A stretch of 64,000 nt of DNA from an uncultured Lachnospiraceae bacterium (lineage in GTDB: Bacteria; Bacillota; Clostridia; Lachnospirales; Lachnospiraceae), in NCBI GenBank assembly GCA_902789665.1, contig CADAOY010000006.1:17238-81237 (forward strand), written 5' to 3'. The notes beneath the pieces were generated by a model, which saw nothing but the letters and a program-made list of their open reading frames with translations, was not told the origin of the DNA and did no database searches. The translations under genes were made by a program, and so were the position numbers. Shown here piece after piece: positions 17,760 through 27,524 of this stretch (positions within the stretch are counted from its first letter, which is position 1; the number at the start of each line of letters is the position of its first letter).

Positions 17760-17788
17760 ATGACGATATCCTGATTATTTGTTATAAT
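17760..17788 (+). promoter_or_regulatory. Promoter of the GH18-like gene
   Basis: ATGACG (17760-17765) and a perfect TATAAT (17783-17788) are 17 bases apart, 45 bases before the start codon. Confidence 0.5.
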
Positions 17789-17833
17789 GGGGACGGTTGG
17801 TTTTAGACCGGAATTGATAGGAGGAGAATTATA

Positions 17834-19612
17834 ATGGCTAAAGGAAGCAAGGCGGCTCGCAAGAAAATACGCGCCAGAAAGGCTGCAGCCTTTATGAAAA
17901 AACTCATTCCAGTACTGGTTGCAATTGTCCTCATTGTAACTATAGTTGGAATTTTTTATGGTAAGGATATATACGAAAGATTTACTGAGAGTAAAGAAAG
18001 AGCAGATAAATTTGAATATTTTGGCATAGCAGGTGAAGACAGCGTGGCTCTTATAATTAATGAGGATCACTCTGAATATGTCGGCTATGAATATGAAGGA
18101 GAATGTTATCTTCCTTTGGATGTGGTAAGAGAGGCTTTTAACAGTAACTTCTACTATAATGTAGATGATCAGGTTCTGATTAATACCACAGGCAAAGAGA
18201 ATATAGTATATAACGTATCTTCTGCTGCAAAAAGCTATGATGTGGACGGCTCCCCCGTTTCCACAACTTTCGCTCCTGCAGTTCTGAAGGACGGAGAATT
18301 ATATGTATCCCTTGAGTATGTTAGTCTTTTTGCGGATATGACTTATACAGAATATGATGACCCTAACCATGTGGTTATATATACAAAGGGATCAAAGGCT
18401 GAGGAAGCATCAGTCATAAAGGATACAGCGGTAAGATACAGAGGCGGTATCAAGAGTCCTATACTTGAGGACCTTACTGAGGGCGAGGAAGTATATGTCT
18501 TAGAGGAACTTGATGACTGGACCAAGGTTCTTACAGATGAAGGCTATATTGGTTATGTAATGAGTAAGCGTCTTAATATGAGCGGATCTGCATATACTGT
18601 GGACATTAAGAGTGCAACATATACAGTATCAATTGCAAGCCTTACAAAAGAAGAAAAAGAAAATGTATTATTCGTTCAGGTTATGAATCAGGCAGCCAAT
18701 GTTGCAATTGACAGCGTGCTTGAGCAGGATCCGGGAGTTGCTACTTTAACTTCAGGAGTTAAGACTATTGCACCAACCTGGTTCAGACTTGTTGATAATG
18801 AAGGAAATATTGAGAATATTTCCGATAAGGCATATGTTGACAAAATAAATGCATATGGCATAGACGTGTGGGGAGTATGGACTGATGTGGATTATTCCGT
18901 AGACCTGGGCGCAATCTTAAGAAATACTTCAAAGAGAAATAAACTTGTGGACAGCATTGTATCCGATGCCAAGGCAGCAGGCCTTCAGGGTGTAAATATT
19001 GACTTTGAGACACTTAAGTCTGATTACGGCCAGGATTTTGTACAGTTTATCAGAGAGTTGTCAGTTAAGACTCATGATGCAGGTCTGATTCTTTCAGTAG
19101 ATAACTATGTTCCTGCAGCTTACAATTCATTCTATGGAATAGACCAGCAGGGTGTATTTGCTGATTATGTAATTATCATGGGATATGATGAGCATTATGC
19201 AGGCTCACAAGAAGCAGGTTCAGTAGCTTCCATAGATTATGTGGAGCAGGGTATTATTCAGGCAACCAATGTTATGCCGGCTAATAAAGTAATTAATGCA
19301 ATTCCATTCTATACAAGAGCGTGGACAACAGCAGCAGGCGAGGTATCATCCAAGACCCTTGGTATGACTGAGGCGAAAGAATGGGCTAATGCCAACGGCA
19401 TTGCACTTGAATGGGATAATGAGACATGTCAGCAATATGGTCAGATTGAAAAAGGTGGAACCTTATATCAGATCTGGCTTGAAGACGCTGAATCCATTCA
19501 GGTTAAGTTAAGTGTAATGCAGTCTTATAATGTTGGAGGCGTGGCTGAGTGGAAAGCCGGACTTGAAAGTAACGATGTATGGCTTTACATCGACAACTTC
19601 TGTTATGAATAA
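17834..19612 (+). CDS. Membrane-anchored glycoside hydrolase family 18 protein (YaaH/SleL-like)
   Basis: The 592-residue protein starts with a strongly basic segment and one membrane helix (about residues 22-43), so the rest is outside the cell. Residues about 50-190 look like copper-amine-oxidase-N-like repeats (YLPLDVVREAF, YVSLEYVSLF). About 195-255 is an SH3-like module (VRYRGGIKSPIL..W..V). The rest is a GH18-type barrel with GVNIDFETL, where the Glu fits the catalytic acid, and IMGYDEHYAG. Such proteins cut peptidoglycan or chitin-like glycans. Only 2 bases separate it from tsaC. AGGAGGAG precedes the ATG. Confidence 0.85.
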   Translation: MAKGSKAARKKIRARKAAAFMKKLIPVLVAIVLIVTIVGIFYGKDIYERFTESKERADKFEYFGIAGEDSVALIINEDHSEYVGYEYEGECYLPLDVVREAFNSNFYYNVDDQVLINTTGKENIVYNVSSAAKSYDVDGSPVSTTFAPAVLKDGELYVSLEYVSLFADMTYTEYDDPNHVVIYTKGSKAEEASVIKDTAVRYRGGIKSPILEDLTEGEEVYVLEELDDWTKVLTDEGYIGYVMSKRLNMSGSAYTVDIKSATYTVSIASLTKEEKENVLFVQVMNQAANVAIDSVLEQDPGVATLTSGVKTIAPTWFRLVDNEGNIENISDKAYVDKINAYGIDVWGVWTDVDYSVDLGAILRNTSKRNKLVDSIVSDAKAAGLQGVNIDFETLKSDYGQDFVQFIRELSVKTHDAGLILSVDNYVPAAYNSFYGIDQQGVFADYVIIMGYDEHYAGSQEAGSVASIDYVEQGIIQATNVMPANKVINAIPFYTRAWTTAAGEVSSKTLGMTEAKEWANANGIALEWDNETCQQYGQIEKGGTLYQIWLEDAESIQVKLSVMQSYNVGGVAEWKAGLESNDVWLYIDNFCYE

Positions 19613-19614
19613 AT

Positions 19615-20694
19615 ATGAATGCAGAAATATGTGAATTAACTAAAAATAACATAGACAGTGATGCCATTAAAAGAGCAGGAGAGATTATCAAAAATGGCGG
19701 CCTGGTAGTATTTCCGACAGAGACTGTATATGGTCTTGGAGGAGATGGTCTTAATCCTTTATCAAGTAAGAAGATATATGCTGCCAAAGGCAGACCGTCT
19801 GACAATCCTTTAATAGTTCATATAAGTGATATTAAGGATATTGATAAGATTGCCGTAGATATACCGAAGACATTTTATGTACTGGCAGAAGAATTCTGGC
19901 CGGGACCTCTTACCATGATACTTAAGGCATCTGATAATGTTCCAAGGGAAACCACGGGCGGCCTTGATACAGTAGCAGTGAGATTCCCGTCTCACCCGAT
20001 AGCCAAAGCTTTTATAGAGGCGGCGGGCTCTTATATAGCAGCGCCGAGTGCCAATTTATCCGGAAGACCAAGTCCAACCAAATCATCTCATGTTATTGAA
20101 GATTTGTCGGACAGAGTGGATATGATTCTGACCTGTGATGACATTGAAATAGGTCTCGAGTCCACAATAGTGGATTTGACAGCTGAAAAACCAATGATAT
20201 TAAGGCCTGGCTTTATAACAAAGGAAATGCTTGAAGAAGTGCTTGGTGAGGTGCAGGTTGACCCTACTTTGATGGATGCCAATTGTACGGCCAGACCAAA
20301 GGCTCCCGGAATGAGGTACAGACATTATGCTCCAAAGGGAGATATGATTTTATATAAAGGCAGCGTTCAGTGGGTTAAAGAGGAAATAGTCAAAGCCACG
20401 AATAAAGCCATTGGTGAAGGGCATAAATGCGGCATAATGACTGCCCATGAAGACTACGATTATTACAGGGATAATCTTCCATTTGATGAGGAAAAACTGG
20501 TAATAGTTGATCTTGGCTCCATAAGTAATATGGAGGCAATTGCATCTAACGTATATAAGGCTTTAAGATATTTTGATACCGTTAAAGCAGATATTATATC
20601 TTCAGAATATTTTGACAGACATGGCCTTGGAGAGGCGGTTATGAATCGCTTGCTTAAAGCAGCAGGTCATCATATAATAGAGGAAGTTTTATAA
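19615..20694 (+). CDS. tsaC: Threonylcarbamoyl-AMP synthase (Sua5/YwlC type)
   Basis: It makes threonylcarbamoyl-AMP for the t6A modification of tRNAs decoding ANN. The N-terminal YrdC domain has FPTETVYGLGGD and the KGRPSDNPL motif; a C-terminal Sua5 domain follows a MRYRHYAPKGD linker. The 359-residue length is that of the two-domain Sua5 form rather than the short TsaC/YrdC. It is packed between the GH18-like gene and rpiB. Confidence 0.93.
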   Translation: MNAEICELTKNNIDSDAIKRAGEIIKNGGLVVFPTETVYGLGGDGLNPLSSKKIYAAKGRPSDNPLIVHISDIKDIDKIAVDIPKTFYVLAEEFWPGPLTMILKASDNVPRETTGGLDTVAVRFPSHPIAKAFIEAAGSYIAAPSANLSGRPSPTKSSHVIEDLSDRVDMILTCDDIEIGLESTIVDLTAEKPMILRPGFITKEMLEEVLGEVQVDPTLMDANCTARPKAPGMRYRHYAPKGDMILYKGSVQWVKEEIVKATNKAIGEGHKCGIMTAHEDYDYYRDNLPFDEEKLVIVDLGSISNMEAIASNVYKALRYFDTVKADIISSEYFDRHGLGEAVMNRLLKAAGHHIIEEVL

Positions 20695-20707
20695 GGAGAT
20701 TAGTAAA

Positions 20708-21139
20708 ATGAAGATTTCAATTGGATGTGATCACGGCGGATATGATTTAAAGGAAGCTGTTAAGGCTCATTTAACAGAGGCAGGACATGAAGTAATAGAT
20801 GTAGGATGCTATGACAAGTCTTCCTGCGATTATCCTGTATTTGGCAAGGCAGCTGCTAAAAAAGTAGCTGATGGCGAGTGCGACAGAGGCGTTCTTATCT
20901 GTACTACAGGAATTGGAATGAGCATGGTAGCCAACAAGGTTAAAGGTGTAAGAGCAGCTCTTTGTTCTGATTCCTTATCTGCAAGACTTACAAGAGAACA
21001 TAATAATGCCAACATGCTGGTACTTGGTGCAGGAATTGTGGGAACCAATCTTGCGCTTAATATTGTTGATGTGTTTATGGGCACTGATTTTTCCAATGCT
21101 GAGAGACATCTTAAGAGAGTAAATATGATAGAAGATTAA
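20708..21139 (+). CDS. rpiB: Ribose-5-phosphate isomerase B
   Basis: It interconverts ribose 5-phosphate and ribulose 5-phosphate. The 143-residue protein has GCDHGGYDLK at the N-terminus, the base Cys65 in LICTTGIGMSM, and NMLVLGAGIVG. In most RpiB proteins the Cys is followed by Gly; here it is Thr. AAGGAGATTAGTAA precedes the ATG. Confidence 0.95.
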   Translation: MKISIGCDHGGYDLKEAVKAHLTEAGHEVIDVGCYDKSSCDYPVFGKAAAKKVADGECDRGVLICTTGIGMSMVANKVKGVRAALCSDSLSARLTREHNNANMLVLGAGIVGTNLALNIVDVFMGTDFSNAERHLKRVNMIED

Positions 21140-21162
21140 TTTGTAAATGGGGGATTAAGGCT

Positions 21163-21648
21163 ATGATGAAGAAGAGAACGGATTATATTAACTGGGACGA
21201 GTATTTTACAGCACTGGCAATTCTGTCAGGACAGCGTTCCAAAGATCCTAATACTCAGGTGGGAAGCTGTATCGTGGATAAGAATAATCGTATTTTATCT
21301 GTAGGATACAATGGACTTCCTAACGGATGTGATGATGATGACTTCCCTTGGGACAGAGAAGGAGAAGATATCAATACCAAGTATCCATATGTTGCTCATA
21401 GCGAACTTAATGCAATTTTGAATTACAGAGGCGGTTCTTTGGAAGGGTCTAAGTTATATGTTTCCCTGTTCCCTTGCAATGAGTGCGCCAAGGCGATTAT
21501 TCAGGCGGGTATCAAGGAAGTTGTTTATGATTCCGATAAATATGCTGGAACCCCTATGAATATAGCAAGTAAAAGAATGTTTGATGCTGCAGGTGTTAAA
21601 TATACCAAATATGAACACACCGGGCGAAAGATAACCATAGAATTATAA
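21163..21648 (+). CDS. dCMP deaminase family protein (ComEB-like)
   Basis: The 161-residue zinc enzyme would convert dCMP to dUMP for thymidylate supply. Zinc ligands are in HSELNAI and PCNEC. The conserved start (YINWDEYFTALAILSGQRSK) and SVGYNGLPNGCDDDDF are diagnostic for the dCMP deaminase/ComEB group. A second in-frame ATG follows directly at 21166. Confidence 0.92.
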   Translation: MMKKRTDYINWDEYFTALAILSGQRSKDPNTQVGSCIVDKNNRILSVGYNGLPNGCDDDDFPWDREGEDINTKYPYVAHSELNAILNYRGGSLEGSKLYVSLFPCNECAKAIIQAGIKEVVYDSDKYAGTPMNIASKRMFDAAGVKYTKYEHTGRKITIEL

Positions 21649-21663
21649 CAATCTAAAAGGTGT

Positions 21664-22863
21664 ATGAAGAAAGAAAGACTGTTTAAGAATATCATAGTAT
21701 CCATATTGATTGTGTCTTCCCTGATAAGCGTTACTGTTAAGGCGACAAGCGCTACACAGCAGCAGATACATCAGGCTGAAGAACATCGCCAGGATCTGGT
21801 GGATGAGAAAACAGATATGGAAGATGATAAGACTGACGTACAGAGTCAGCTTTCTTCTTATGCCACATCACAGGCATCCTATCAGGAACAGTTGAAGCAG
21901 TTTACTGCAAGTCTGGAGGATGCAACCAATAATCTTACCTCTCTCGAGGAGCAAATCGTTTCAAAGGAAAGTGAAATAGAAATAACAGAGGGCGAACTGG
22001 AGGAAGCAATAGCCGTAAGAGACGCTCAGTATGAGGCCATGAAGAAGAGGCTTCAGACTTCCTATGAGATGAGCCAGAGTGCTTATCTTGAACTCCTTTT
22101 GTCCAAGGAAACTCTTGCAGAGATTCTTAATACTGCTGATTATATCAATCAGATGGCAGCTTATGATGATAAGAAGATGCAGGAATATATGGATGTAACG
22201 AGACAGGTTGAAGAGAAGAAGACCACTCTTCTTGCAGAGAGAGAAGAACTTGAGAATCTTCATACTCAGGCTGAACTTGAAAAGGAGAGAATCTCTGAAC
22301 TTGTTCAGACGGCTCAGGCCAATGTGGATGCATATAATGCCAAGATAAGTGAGGCCCAGGGAGAGTTAAATCAGATTAATGCCCAGATATCGGCCAAAGA
22401 GGCAGAAATAGCAGCGGCTGAGTCTGACATTGAGGCTCTTAAAAAGAAATATGAAGAAGAACTTGCTCTTTCAAGACTGGCGGCTCAGTCTGCCCACAGG
22501 GATATTTCAGAGGTATCGATAGGAGATGGAGACAGATATCTTCTTGCCAATCTTATATACTGTGAAGCAGGTGGAGAACCCTATGAAGGAAAACTTGCAG
22601 TTGCATCTGTTGTGATGAACAGAGTGCTTTCGTCCTGCTATCCTGATACCATATCAGGCGTTATATATCAGAATAAGCAGTTTTCTCCTGTTGCCAGCGG
22701 AAGGCTTGCCCTTGCTCTTCAAAGAGGAGATGCAACGGACAGTTGTTATCAGGCAGCAGATGAAGCCATGAGCGGAGTTAATAATATTGGAACCTGCGTA
22801 TATTTCAGAACTCCTATAGAAGGCTTAACGGGCACCCAGATTGGAGGACATATTTTTTATTAG
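21664..22863 (+). CDS. Secreted coiled-coil cell-wall hydrolase (SleB/Hydrolase_2 domain)
   Basis: Residues 1-28 form a signal peptide. About 30-275 is a long coiled coil of the PcsB/CwlO type, which can bind the FtsEX complex. The C-terminal 125 residues carry the Hydrolase_2 (SleB-like) domain with [17 protein letters not shown], where the Glu is the likely catalytic residue, and VVMNRVLS. The architecture suggests a regulated muralytic enzyme. Whether it acts in division or sporulation is unclear. The coil is complete, with no frameshift. Confidence 0.9.
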   Translation: MKKERLFKNIIVSILIVSSLISVTVKATSATQQQIHQAEEHRQDLVDEKTDMEDDKTDVQSQLSSYATSQASYQEQLKQFTASLEDATNNLTSLEEQIVSKESEIEITEGELEEAIAVRDAQYEAMKKRLQTSYEMSQSAYLELLLSKETLAEILNTADYINQMAAYDDKKMQEYMDVTRQVEEKKTTLLAEREELENLHTQAELEKERISELVQTAQANVDAYNAKISEAQGELNQINAQISAKEAEIAAAESDIEALKKKYEEELALSRLAAQSAHRDISEVSIGDGDRYLLANLIYCEAGGEPYEGKLAVASVVMNRVLSSCYPDTISGVIYQNKQFSPVASGRLALALQRGDATDSCYQAADEAMSGVNNIGTCVYFRTPIEGLTGTQIGGHIFY

Positions 22864-22887
22864 TGTGTTGCACTTTTGTTTACACCG

Positions 22888-22932
22888 GCGAACTATATTG
22901 TATGAGTGATATGCAATTAGTTCGCTTTTTTT
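22888..22932 (+). terminator. Terminator-like hairpin just before the next ribosome binding site
   Basis: GCGAACTA and TAGTTCGC form an 8-bp stem with a 22-base loop and then seven T residues. The AAAGGAGG of the next gene follows within 2 bases, so it could end the operon or act as an attenuator. Confidence 0.75.
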
Positions 22933-22949
22933 AAAGGAGGAATCTTCAA

Positions 22950-24398
22950 ATGCCAAAGAAGAAAAATGGTCTTAATCAGATAATCAGAGAAGATAACGTT
23001 AACAGAAATTATATTACCGAGGCTTATTGGAATAGTGTAAAGACTGTCCAGAATACAGCCAAGATAAATGTGGCTGCGGAAGCCTACAAGAGTCTTGCAG
23101 CTAATAAAGGTTTTGTTGTTAATCTGAAACTTTTTCTTGAGGACTTAAAGAGATTCCATTATGACTGCCAAAATAACACCGAACCGCTGGAGCCTATTGT
23201 GGCAAATTCGCTGCAGCATACAGATGATTATTTGAGCAAAAGGCGTGCGGTTATAAAGGATGGCAAGATTACACTTCCGTTTGATCCAAATAATGTGGTG
23301 GAAGACGGATTGTGCGAAAAAATAGATGACTTCTTATTTAACCTGGACGAGTTGGGAAATTATAAACCTGATAGTAAAGACGGAGAGAAGAAATATAAGG
23401 ACGTATTCTCTTCACAGTCTAAGGATGGTTTTATCGATATAATGGAAATCATTAAGAAAATGCAGGCTGATGAAATGGTTCCGGATGCTCTTAGGAAAAA
23501 GTGTGCGACTGTTTTAAAAAGTTTTGACAAGATAATTGATAAAGCCTTTGAAGGTCTTCAGCCAAATACTGAAACTACTTATGTGGCAAGGAATACCGGT
23601 GTGTTTAATGTGGGAACAGGCGAACAGCTTATGGATGGTATTGCCAAAACAACCGCTGTATATGAGTGGAAGAGAAAAAATGTGCAGCTTGGAGAAAATG
23701 CTACTGAATTTAACAAAGAACAGATGGACGCTGATGCAAAAGCCCTGAAGGAAAATCCTATATTTAAGACCTTTTACTATAATGAAGTTAACGGCAAACT
23801 GAGTCCAAAGACGGGCGAAATGAATACATCCGGAAAGCGTTGCAAGGAGTGGAGAGTTAATAACAAAATTGAAAGACCGTTCTACTATGCCGAGAAGAAT
23901 AAGATGATTGACAGTCTTACAAAGTTGCAGGAATTAGGAAATGCCATTCCGGAACCTCAGGATGGTGCAAGTGAAGATTATCATAGATTTAATTTCGTGT
24001 TAAAAGATCTTAGCGACAGGAATTTTGCAGAAATGACTCCGGAGAGCATGGGTACTTTGCTTAATGATATTTATACTGAAACTGAAAGATACATGAAGGG
24101 ACGAAAGAGTGAGAGATATAAGAATGTATCAAAGGAACATTTCGAAGAAGCTCTTGATGTTCTTGCAGTATTAAGCGCACATAATGAATATGGAAAGGCA
24201 CTGGCTAAGAAACTTGTGGACAGAACCAATGAAGTGCGTACCCACAGATGGCATCATTTGTCGAGCCAGCCTACAGTTACACTTGAAGGAAGAGGAATTG
24301 AGGCAACAAAGGCGAGACTTGAAGACTTAAATGCAGGAAGAAATGTTCAGCACAGGCCGGTTATTAAGGAGAAGGCTTCTGCTGTTAAGGGTAAATAA
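22950..24398 (+). CDS. Unrecognised 482-residue protein
   Basis: I do not recognise this protein. It is hydrophilic with no signal peptide or membrane segment, so it is probably cytoplasmic. It is mostly helical in character with many Lys and Asp/Glu, including MPKKKNGLNQIIRED at the start and a basic C-terminus. No enzyme motif is evident. Codon use matches its neighbours, and AAAGGAGG 10 bases before the ATG plus a terminator on each side mark it as a real single-gene unit. Confidence 0.85.
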   Translation: MPKKKNGLNQIIREDNVNRNYITEAYWNSVKTVQNTAKINVAAEAYKSLAANKGFVVNLKLFLEDLKRFHYDCQNNTEPLEPIVANSLQHTDDYLSKRRAVIKDGKITLPFDPNNVVEDGLCEKIDDFLFNLDELGNYKPDSKDGEKKYKDVFSSQSKDGFIDIMEIIKKMQADEMVPDALRKKCATVLKSFDKIIDKAFEGLQPNTETTYVARNTGVFNVGTGEQLMDGIAKTTAVYEWKRKNVQLGENATEFNKEQMDADAKALKENPIFKTFYYNEVNGKLSPKTGEMNTSGKRCKEWRVNNKIERPFYYAEKNKMIDSLTKLQELGNAIPEPQDGASEDYHRFNFVLKDLSDRNFAEMTPESMGTLLNDIYTETERYMKGRKSERYKNVSKEHFEEALDVLAVLSAHNEYGKALAKKLVDRTNEVRTHRWHHLSSQPTVTLEGRGIEATKARLEDLNAGRNVQHRPVIKEKASAVKGK

Positions 24399-24425
24399 TT
24401 ATTTGTGTAAAAGATAAATTATAAA

Positions 24426-24460
24426 AGGCCTTAAGAAACAAATCTTAAGGCCTGATTTTT
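24426..24460. terminator. Bidirectional terminator between convergent genes
   Basis: AGGCCTTAAGA and TCTTAAGGCCT form a perfect 11-bp stem with a 6-base loop, with a T tract to the right and an A-rich tract to the left. Confidence 0.9.
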
Positions 24461-24502
24461 GTCTGGCTGCGGAGCCTATGCCATCAAATCTTTCCTAAGG
24501 GC

Positions 24503-24982
24503 TTACTGTATGTATTTGTCTATGATGACCTGGAATTTATCGAAGTTTTCCTTGATATCTCCGGATACCAGAATGTTGGTGATCTCAAGTGCTTTATGAA
24601 GCTGGTCATCATTTATTAAGCCGGTTTTGTGGGCTTCGGATAACTCGTCTAAGTCCATAACCTTTACAAAATAGTTGGGATAGACGATTACATCGGCCAG
24701 TAAATCGATGGTGGTGACGTTGTTTTGCTCTTTATCAATAACATAATCCACCACATCACAGTACCAGTAGAGAAAATCCCCGTTGTTGGAATAGAATTTA
24801 CTTGCTTTGATGCCCTGGTTCATAAGATATAAAGAAATGCCGGTTCCGATGTCTTTTCGCTTCTTAAGACTGTGCCATGTGGTAACAATGACATCATTGT
24901 CAGCATGCACAATAATATCGTCTTTCAGAAGAATACACTCATCAGGAATCAGCCTTTTGCGATATAAAGTAAGATTATTCAT
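24503..24982 (-). CDS. DUF402 domain protein
   Basis: From the ATG at 24982 (GGGGGTG 3 bases before it) the protein has 159 residues. LYRKRLIPDECILLKDD, an IVTTW strand, FLYWYCDVVDY and LLADVIVYPN form the DUF402 core, which in studied members is a nucleoside-phosphate phosphatase fold. The ending LDELSEAHKTGLI is also family-typical. An in-frame ATG 20 codons earlier lacks a ribosome binding site. Function here is unknown. Confidence 0.82.
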   Translation of the reverse strand: MNNLTLYRKRLIPDECILLKDDIIVHADNDVIVTTWHSLKKRKDIGTGISLYLMNQGIKASKFYSNNGDFLYWYCDVVDYVIDKEQNNVTTIDLLADVIVYPNYFVKVMDLDELSEAHKTGLINDDQLHKALEITNILVSGDIKENFDKFQVIIDKYIQ

Positions 24983-25087
24983 AACACCCCCATAGGTAAA
25001 ACCCCTTAAGTAAATCTTAAGGTTGGGAAGCATAAAAGTCAACGAAAAAACCTAAATAGTAAAATGTTTCTAAAATATAGATTTTCC

Positions 25088-25116
25088 TAGACTTTTTGGC
25101 AATTTGCTAGTATAAT
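25088..25116 (+). promoter_or_regulatory. Promoter of the atp operon
   Basis: TAGACT (25088-25093) and a perfect TATAAT (25111-25116) are 17 bases apart, directly upstream of the first small membrane-protein gene. Confidence 0.65.
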
Positions 25117-25140
25117 TAATGAGATAATGTGGTAAAGATA

Positions 25141-25344
25141 ATGGCCAGGATTTTTAAGTATATTGTATATATAACCCAGTTTGCACTACTTATGTTGGTT
25201 CCCATATTTTTATGTTTTTTTGGAGGACTGTACATAGATAAGATTTTGGGCACCAGTTTTATAAGCATAATAATGTTCTTTGTTGGGGCTCTGGCAGGTG
25301 GAACTGCTGTATACAGAACGATAAAAAAGAACCATAAGGATTAA
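25141..25344 (+). CDS. AtpZ/AtpI-type small membrane protein of the ATP synthase operon
   Basis: The 67-residue protein has two membrane helices with GGLYIDKILGTS between them, the pattern of the AtpZ/AtpI family (F0F1-ATPase subunit, putative ion transporter). An in-frame GTG at 25129 would add four residues; neither start has a strong ribosome binding site. It is the first gene of the atp operon, the usual place for this family. It may help assemble the c ring. Confidence 0.8.
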   Translation: MARIFKYIVYITQFALLMLVPIFLCFFGGLYIDKILGTSFISIIMFFVGALAGGTAVYRTIKKNHKD

Positions 25345-25346
25345 GT

Positions 25347-25865
25347 ATGAGTATCAAATATGCAGCACATAAAGAGATGATATTTACTCTCGCCGTATTG
25401 GATGTGTGTATGCTCTTAATCGGAATATGGTTTGTGCCAGGTAAAATCGTATGGTGTTTAAGCATACTTCTTGGTTTTGTGGCATCTGCCTGTTATGTCA
25501 GCGGAATGATGACAGCAATTGAGAAGTCGGTGGCAGTATATGAGAAGGGTGGCAATCCCGATAAACTCTACAGACTTCATACGGTGCTCAGATATCTGAT
25601 TATGGCTCTGGTTTTGGTAGTGGCCTGTATATCGGATTACTTAAGTCCAATTGTTGTTTTTGTCTGCATCATCTTTGTGAAGATTGCCGCATATTTAAAT
25701 CCGGTAGTGCATCGCATGTTTAATAAGGGCGAAGAACCTTCGGGGGATGTGCCAGATGGCTCTGGCGCAGGAACTTCTGCGGATGCTGTGGATGATAATG
25801 AAGAAATAAGAGGTGTCTTCGGACTTAGAGAAGATCCGAGCGAAGACCCGGCTGAAGATAAATAG
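25347..25865 (+). CDS. ATP synthase subunit I-like membrane protein
   Basis: The 172-residue protein has four predicted membrane helices within residues 10-125 and an acidic hydrophilic tail rich in Glu, Asp, Ser and Pro. Position (2 bases after the AtpZ-like gene and before atpB) and topology fit the AtpI/subunit I family involved in assembly of the membrane sector. The assignment relies partly on context. Confidence 0.7.
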   Translation: MSIKYAAHKEMIFTLAVLDVCMLLIGIWFVPGKIVWCLSILLGFVASACYVSGMMTAIEKSVAVYEKGGNPDKLYRLHTVLRYLIMALVLVVACISDYLSPIVVFVCIIFVKIAAYLNPVVHRMFNKGEEPSGDVPDGSGAGTSADAVDDNEEIRGVFGLREDPSEDPAEDK

Positions 25866-25884
25866 TTCTTAGGAGGTAATAGTA

Positions 25885-26643
25885 ATGTACGAAGGCTTAA
25901 TGTTAACAAGCCAAAATGACGTGGATTTCATGATCCATGGATTATTTTCGTATAATTTTTTCGGACAGGAACTCTGGATTACAACATCTCATGTATATCT
26001 TTTAATTGTTGTTATTTCCCTGATTATATTTTTTATAGTAGGCGGACAGGTATTCAGAAAAGCGGATAAGATTCCGGGAGTATTTCAGAATATTCTTGAA
26101 TTAATCGTTGAATTTCTTGATGGAATTGTTAAAGGTTCCATGGGAAGAAATGCAGATGGATTTAAGAATTATATCGGTGTGCTTTTCATATTCATCCTGT
26201 TTTCCAATATATCAGGTCTTTTCGGATTGAGACCTCCAACAGCAGATTATGGCGTAACATTGCCACTTGGTATTATTACATTCATGCTGATTCATATTAA
26301 TCAGTTCAGATTTAATTCCATTGGCAGTATCTGGAAAGATATGTGTTCACCGCTTCCACCATGGCTTCCAATCTGGTTGCCAATCAATATCATAAGTGAG
26401 ATTGCGGTACCTATATCACTTTCCCTTCGTTTGTTTGCCAACGTGCTTTCAGGAACAGTTATGATGGCTCTTGTATATGGACTCCTTAAATGGATTGCCG
26501 TTATCTGGCCTGCAGCACTTCATGCATATTTCGATTTGTTCTCCGGAGCAATTCAGACATATGTATTCTGTATGTTAACAATGACGTATATTAATAATGC
26601 TATTGGTGAAAGAGAAGATGTAGCCAAGGAAGAAGGCATTTAA
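25885..26643 (+). CDS. atpB: F0F1 ATP synthase subunit a
   Basis: The 252-residue subunit forms the ion half-channels against the c ring. It has five to six membrane helices and the essential Arg in SLSLRLFANVLSG at about residues 175-187. The C-terminal helix FCMLTMTYINNAIGE is also typical. AGGAGG precedes the ATG at 25885. Confidence 0.96.
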   Translation: MYEGLMLTSQNDVDFMIHGLFSYNFFGQELWITTSHVYLLIVVISLIIFFIVGGQVFRKADKIPGVFQNILELIVEFLDGIVKGSMGRNADGFKNYIGVLFIFILFSNISGLFGLRPPTADYGVTLPLGIITFMLIHINQFRFNSIGSIWKDMCSPLPPWLPIWLPINIISEIAVPISLSLRLFANVLSGTVMMALVYGLLKWIAVIWPAALHAYFDLFSGAIQTYVFCMLTMTYINNAIGEREDVAKEEGI

Positions 26644-26665
26644 GATAAAACAAATAAATTCTTAA

Positions 26666-26929
<264 letters not shown>

Positions 26930-26963
26930 GATTAAAGGTTATTAAACTACAGGAGGTAGAAAG

Positions 26964-27524
26964 GTGAACATAGCACCACAGATTAATTTGATGCTATCTG
27001 GTGATGTGATGACCCGTCTTTTTGACCTGGATTTGCAGCTGTTGCAGGATTCAGTCCTGACGTTAATCGCTGTCTTTGTACTGTTTTTAGCAGGCTCCTT
27101 CTTCTTCTTTAAGCCGGCCAGAAAATTCTTAGAGAATCGTAAAAAAGGCATAGCGGAAGATATTGAGAGCGCTAAGAAAGATAAAGAAGAGGCTATGAAG
27201 CTTAAAGAAGAGTATGCTTCAAAGCTTAAAGAAGCCGATAAGGAAGTAGAAGCAATTCTTGCAGACGCCAGAAAGAAAGGTATCGCCAGTGAAGAAAAGA
27301 TCATTGGAGATGCTAAAGCTGAAGCGGGACGCATTATGGAGAATGCTCATCATGAGGCAGAACTTTCCAAGCAGAGAGTTGTTAATGAAGTCAAGGACGA
27401 GATTATCGACGTTGCTTCAGTTATGGCAGGTAAAATTGTTAAAGCTGGCGTAGATGACTCAGTTAAGAAACAGTTACTTGACGAGACACTTAAGGAAATG
27501 GGTGATGATACATGGGTAGAGTAG
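26964..27524 (+). CDS. atpF: F0F1 ATP synthase subunit b
   Basis: The 186-residue stator subunit has one membrane helix (about 29-50) followed by a long charged coiled coil. The start is a GTG with AGGAGG 8 bases upstream. It overlaps atpH by 13 bases, suggesting translational coupling. Confidence 0.94.
   Translation: MNIAPQINLMLSGDVMTRLFDLDLQLLQDSVLTLIAVFVLFLAGSFFFFKPARKFLENRKKGIAEDIESAKKDKEEAMKLKEEYASKLKEADKEVEAILADARKKGIASEEKIIGDAKAEAGRIMENAHHEAELSKQRVVNEVKDEIIDVASVMAGKIVKAGVDDSVKKQLLDETLKEMGDDTWVE

Noticed and set aside
17250-17833. Broken recombinase or transposase gene
   Set aside because: No frame of useful length and no catalytic motif can be read; only short repeats are present.
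26942-27334. 130-residue open frame on the - strand opposite atpF
   Set aside because: A shadow of the b-subunit gene with no start signal.
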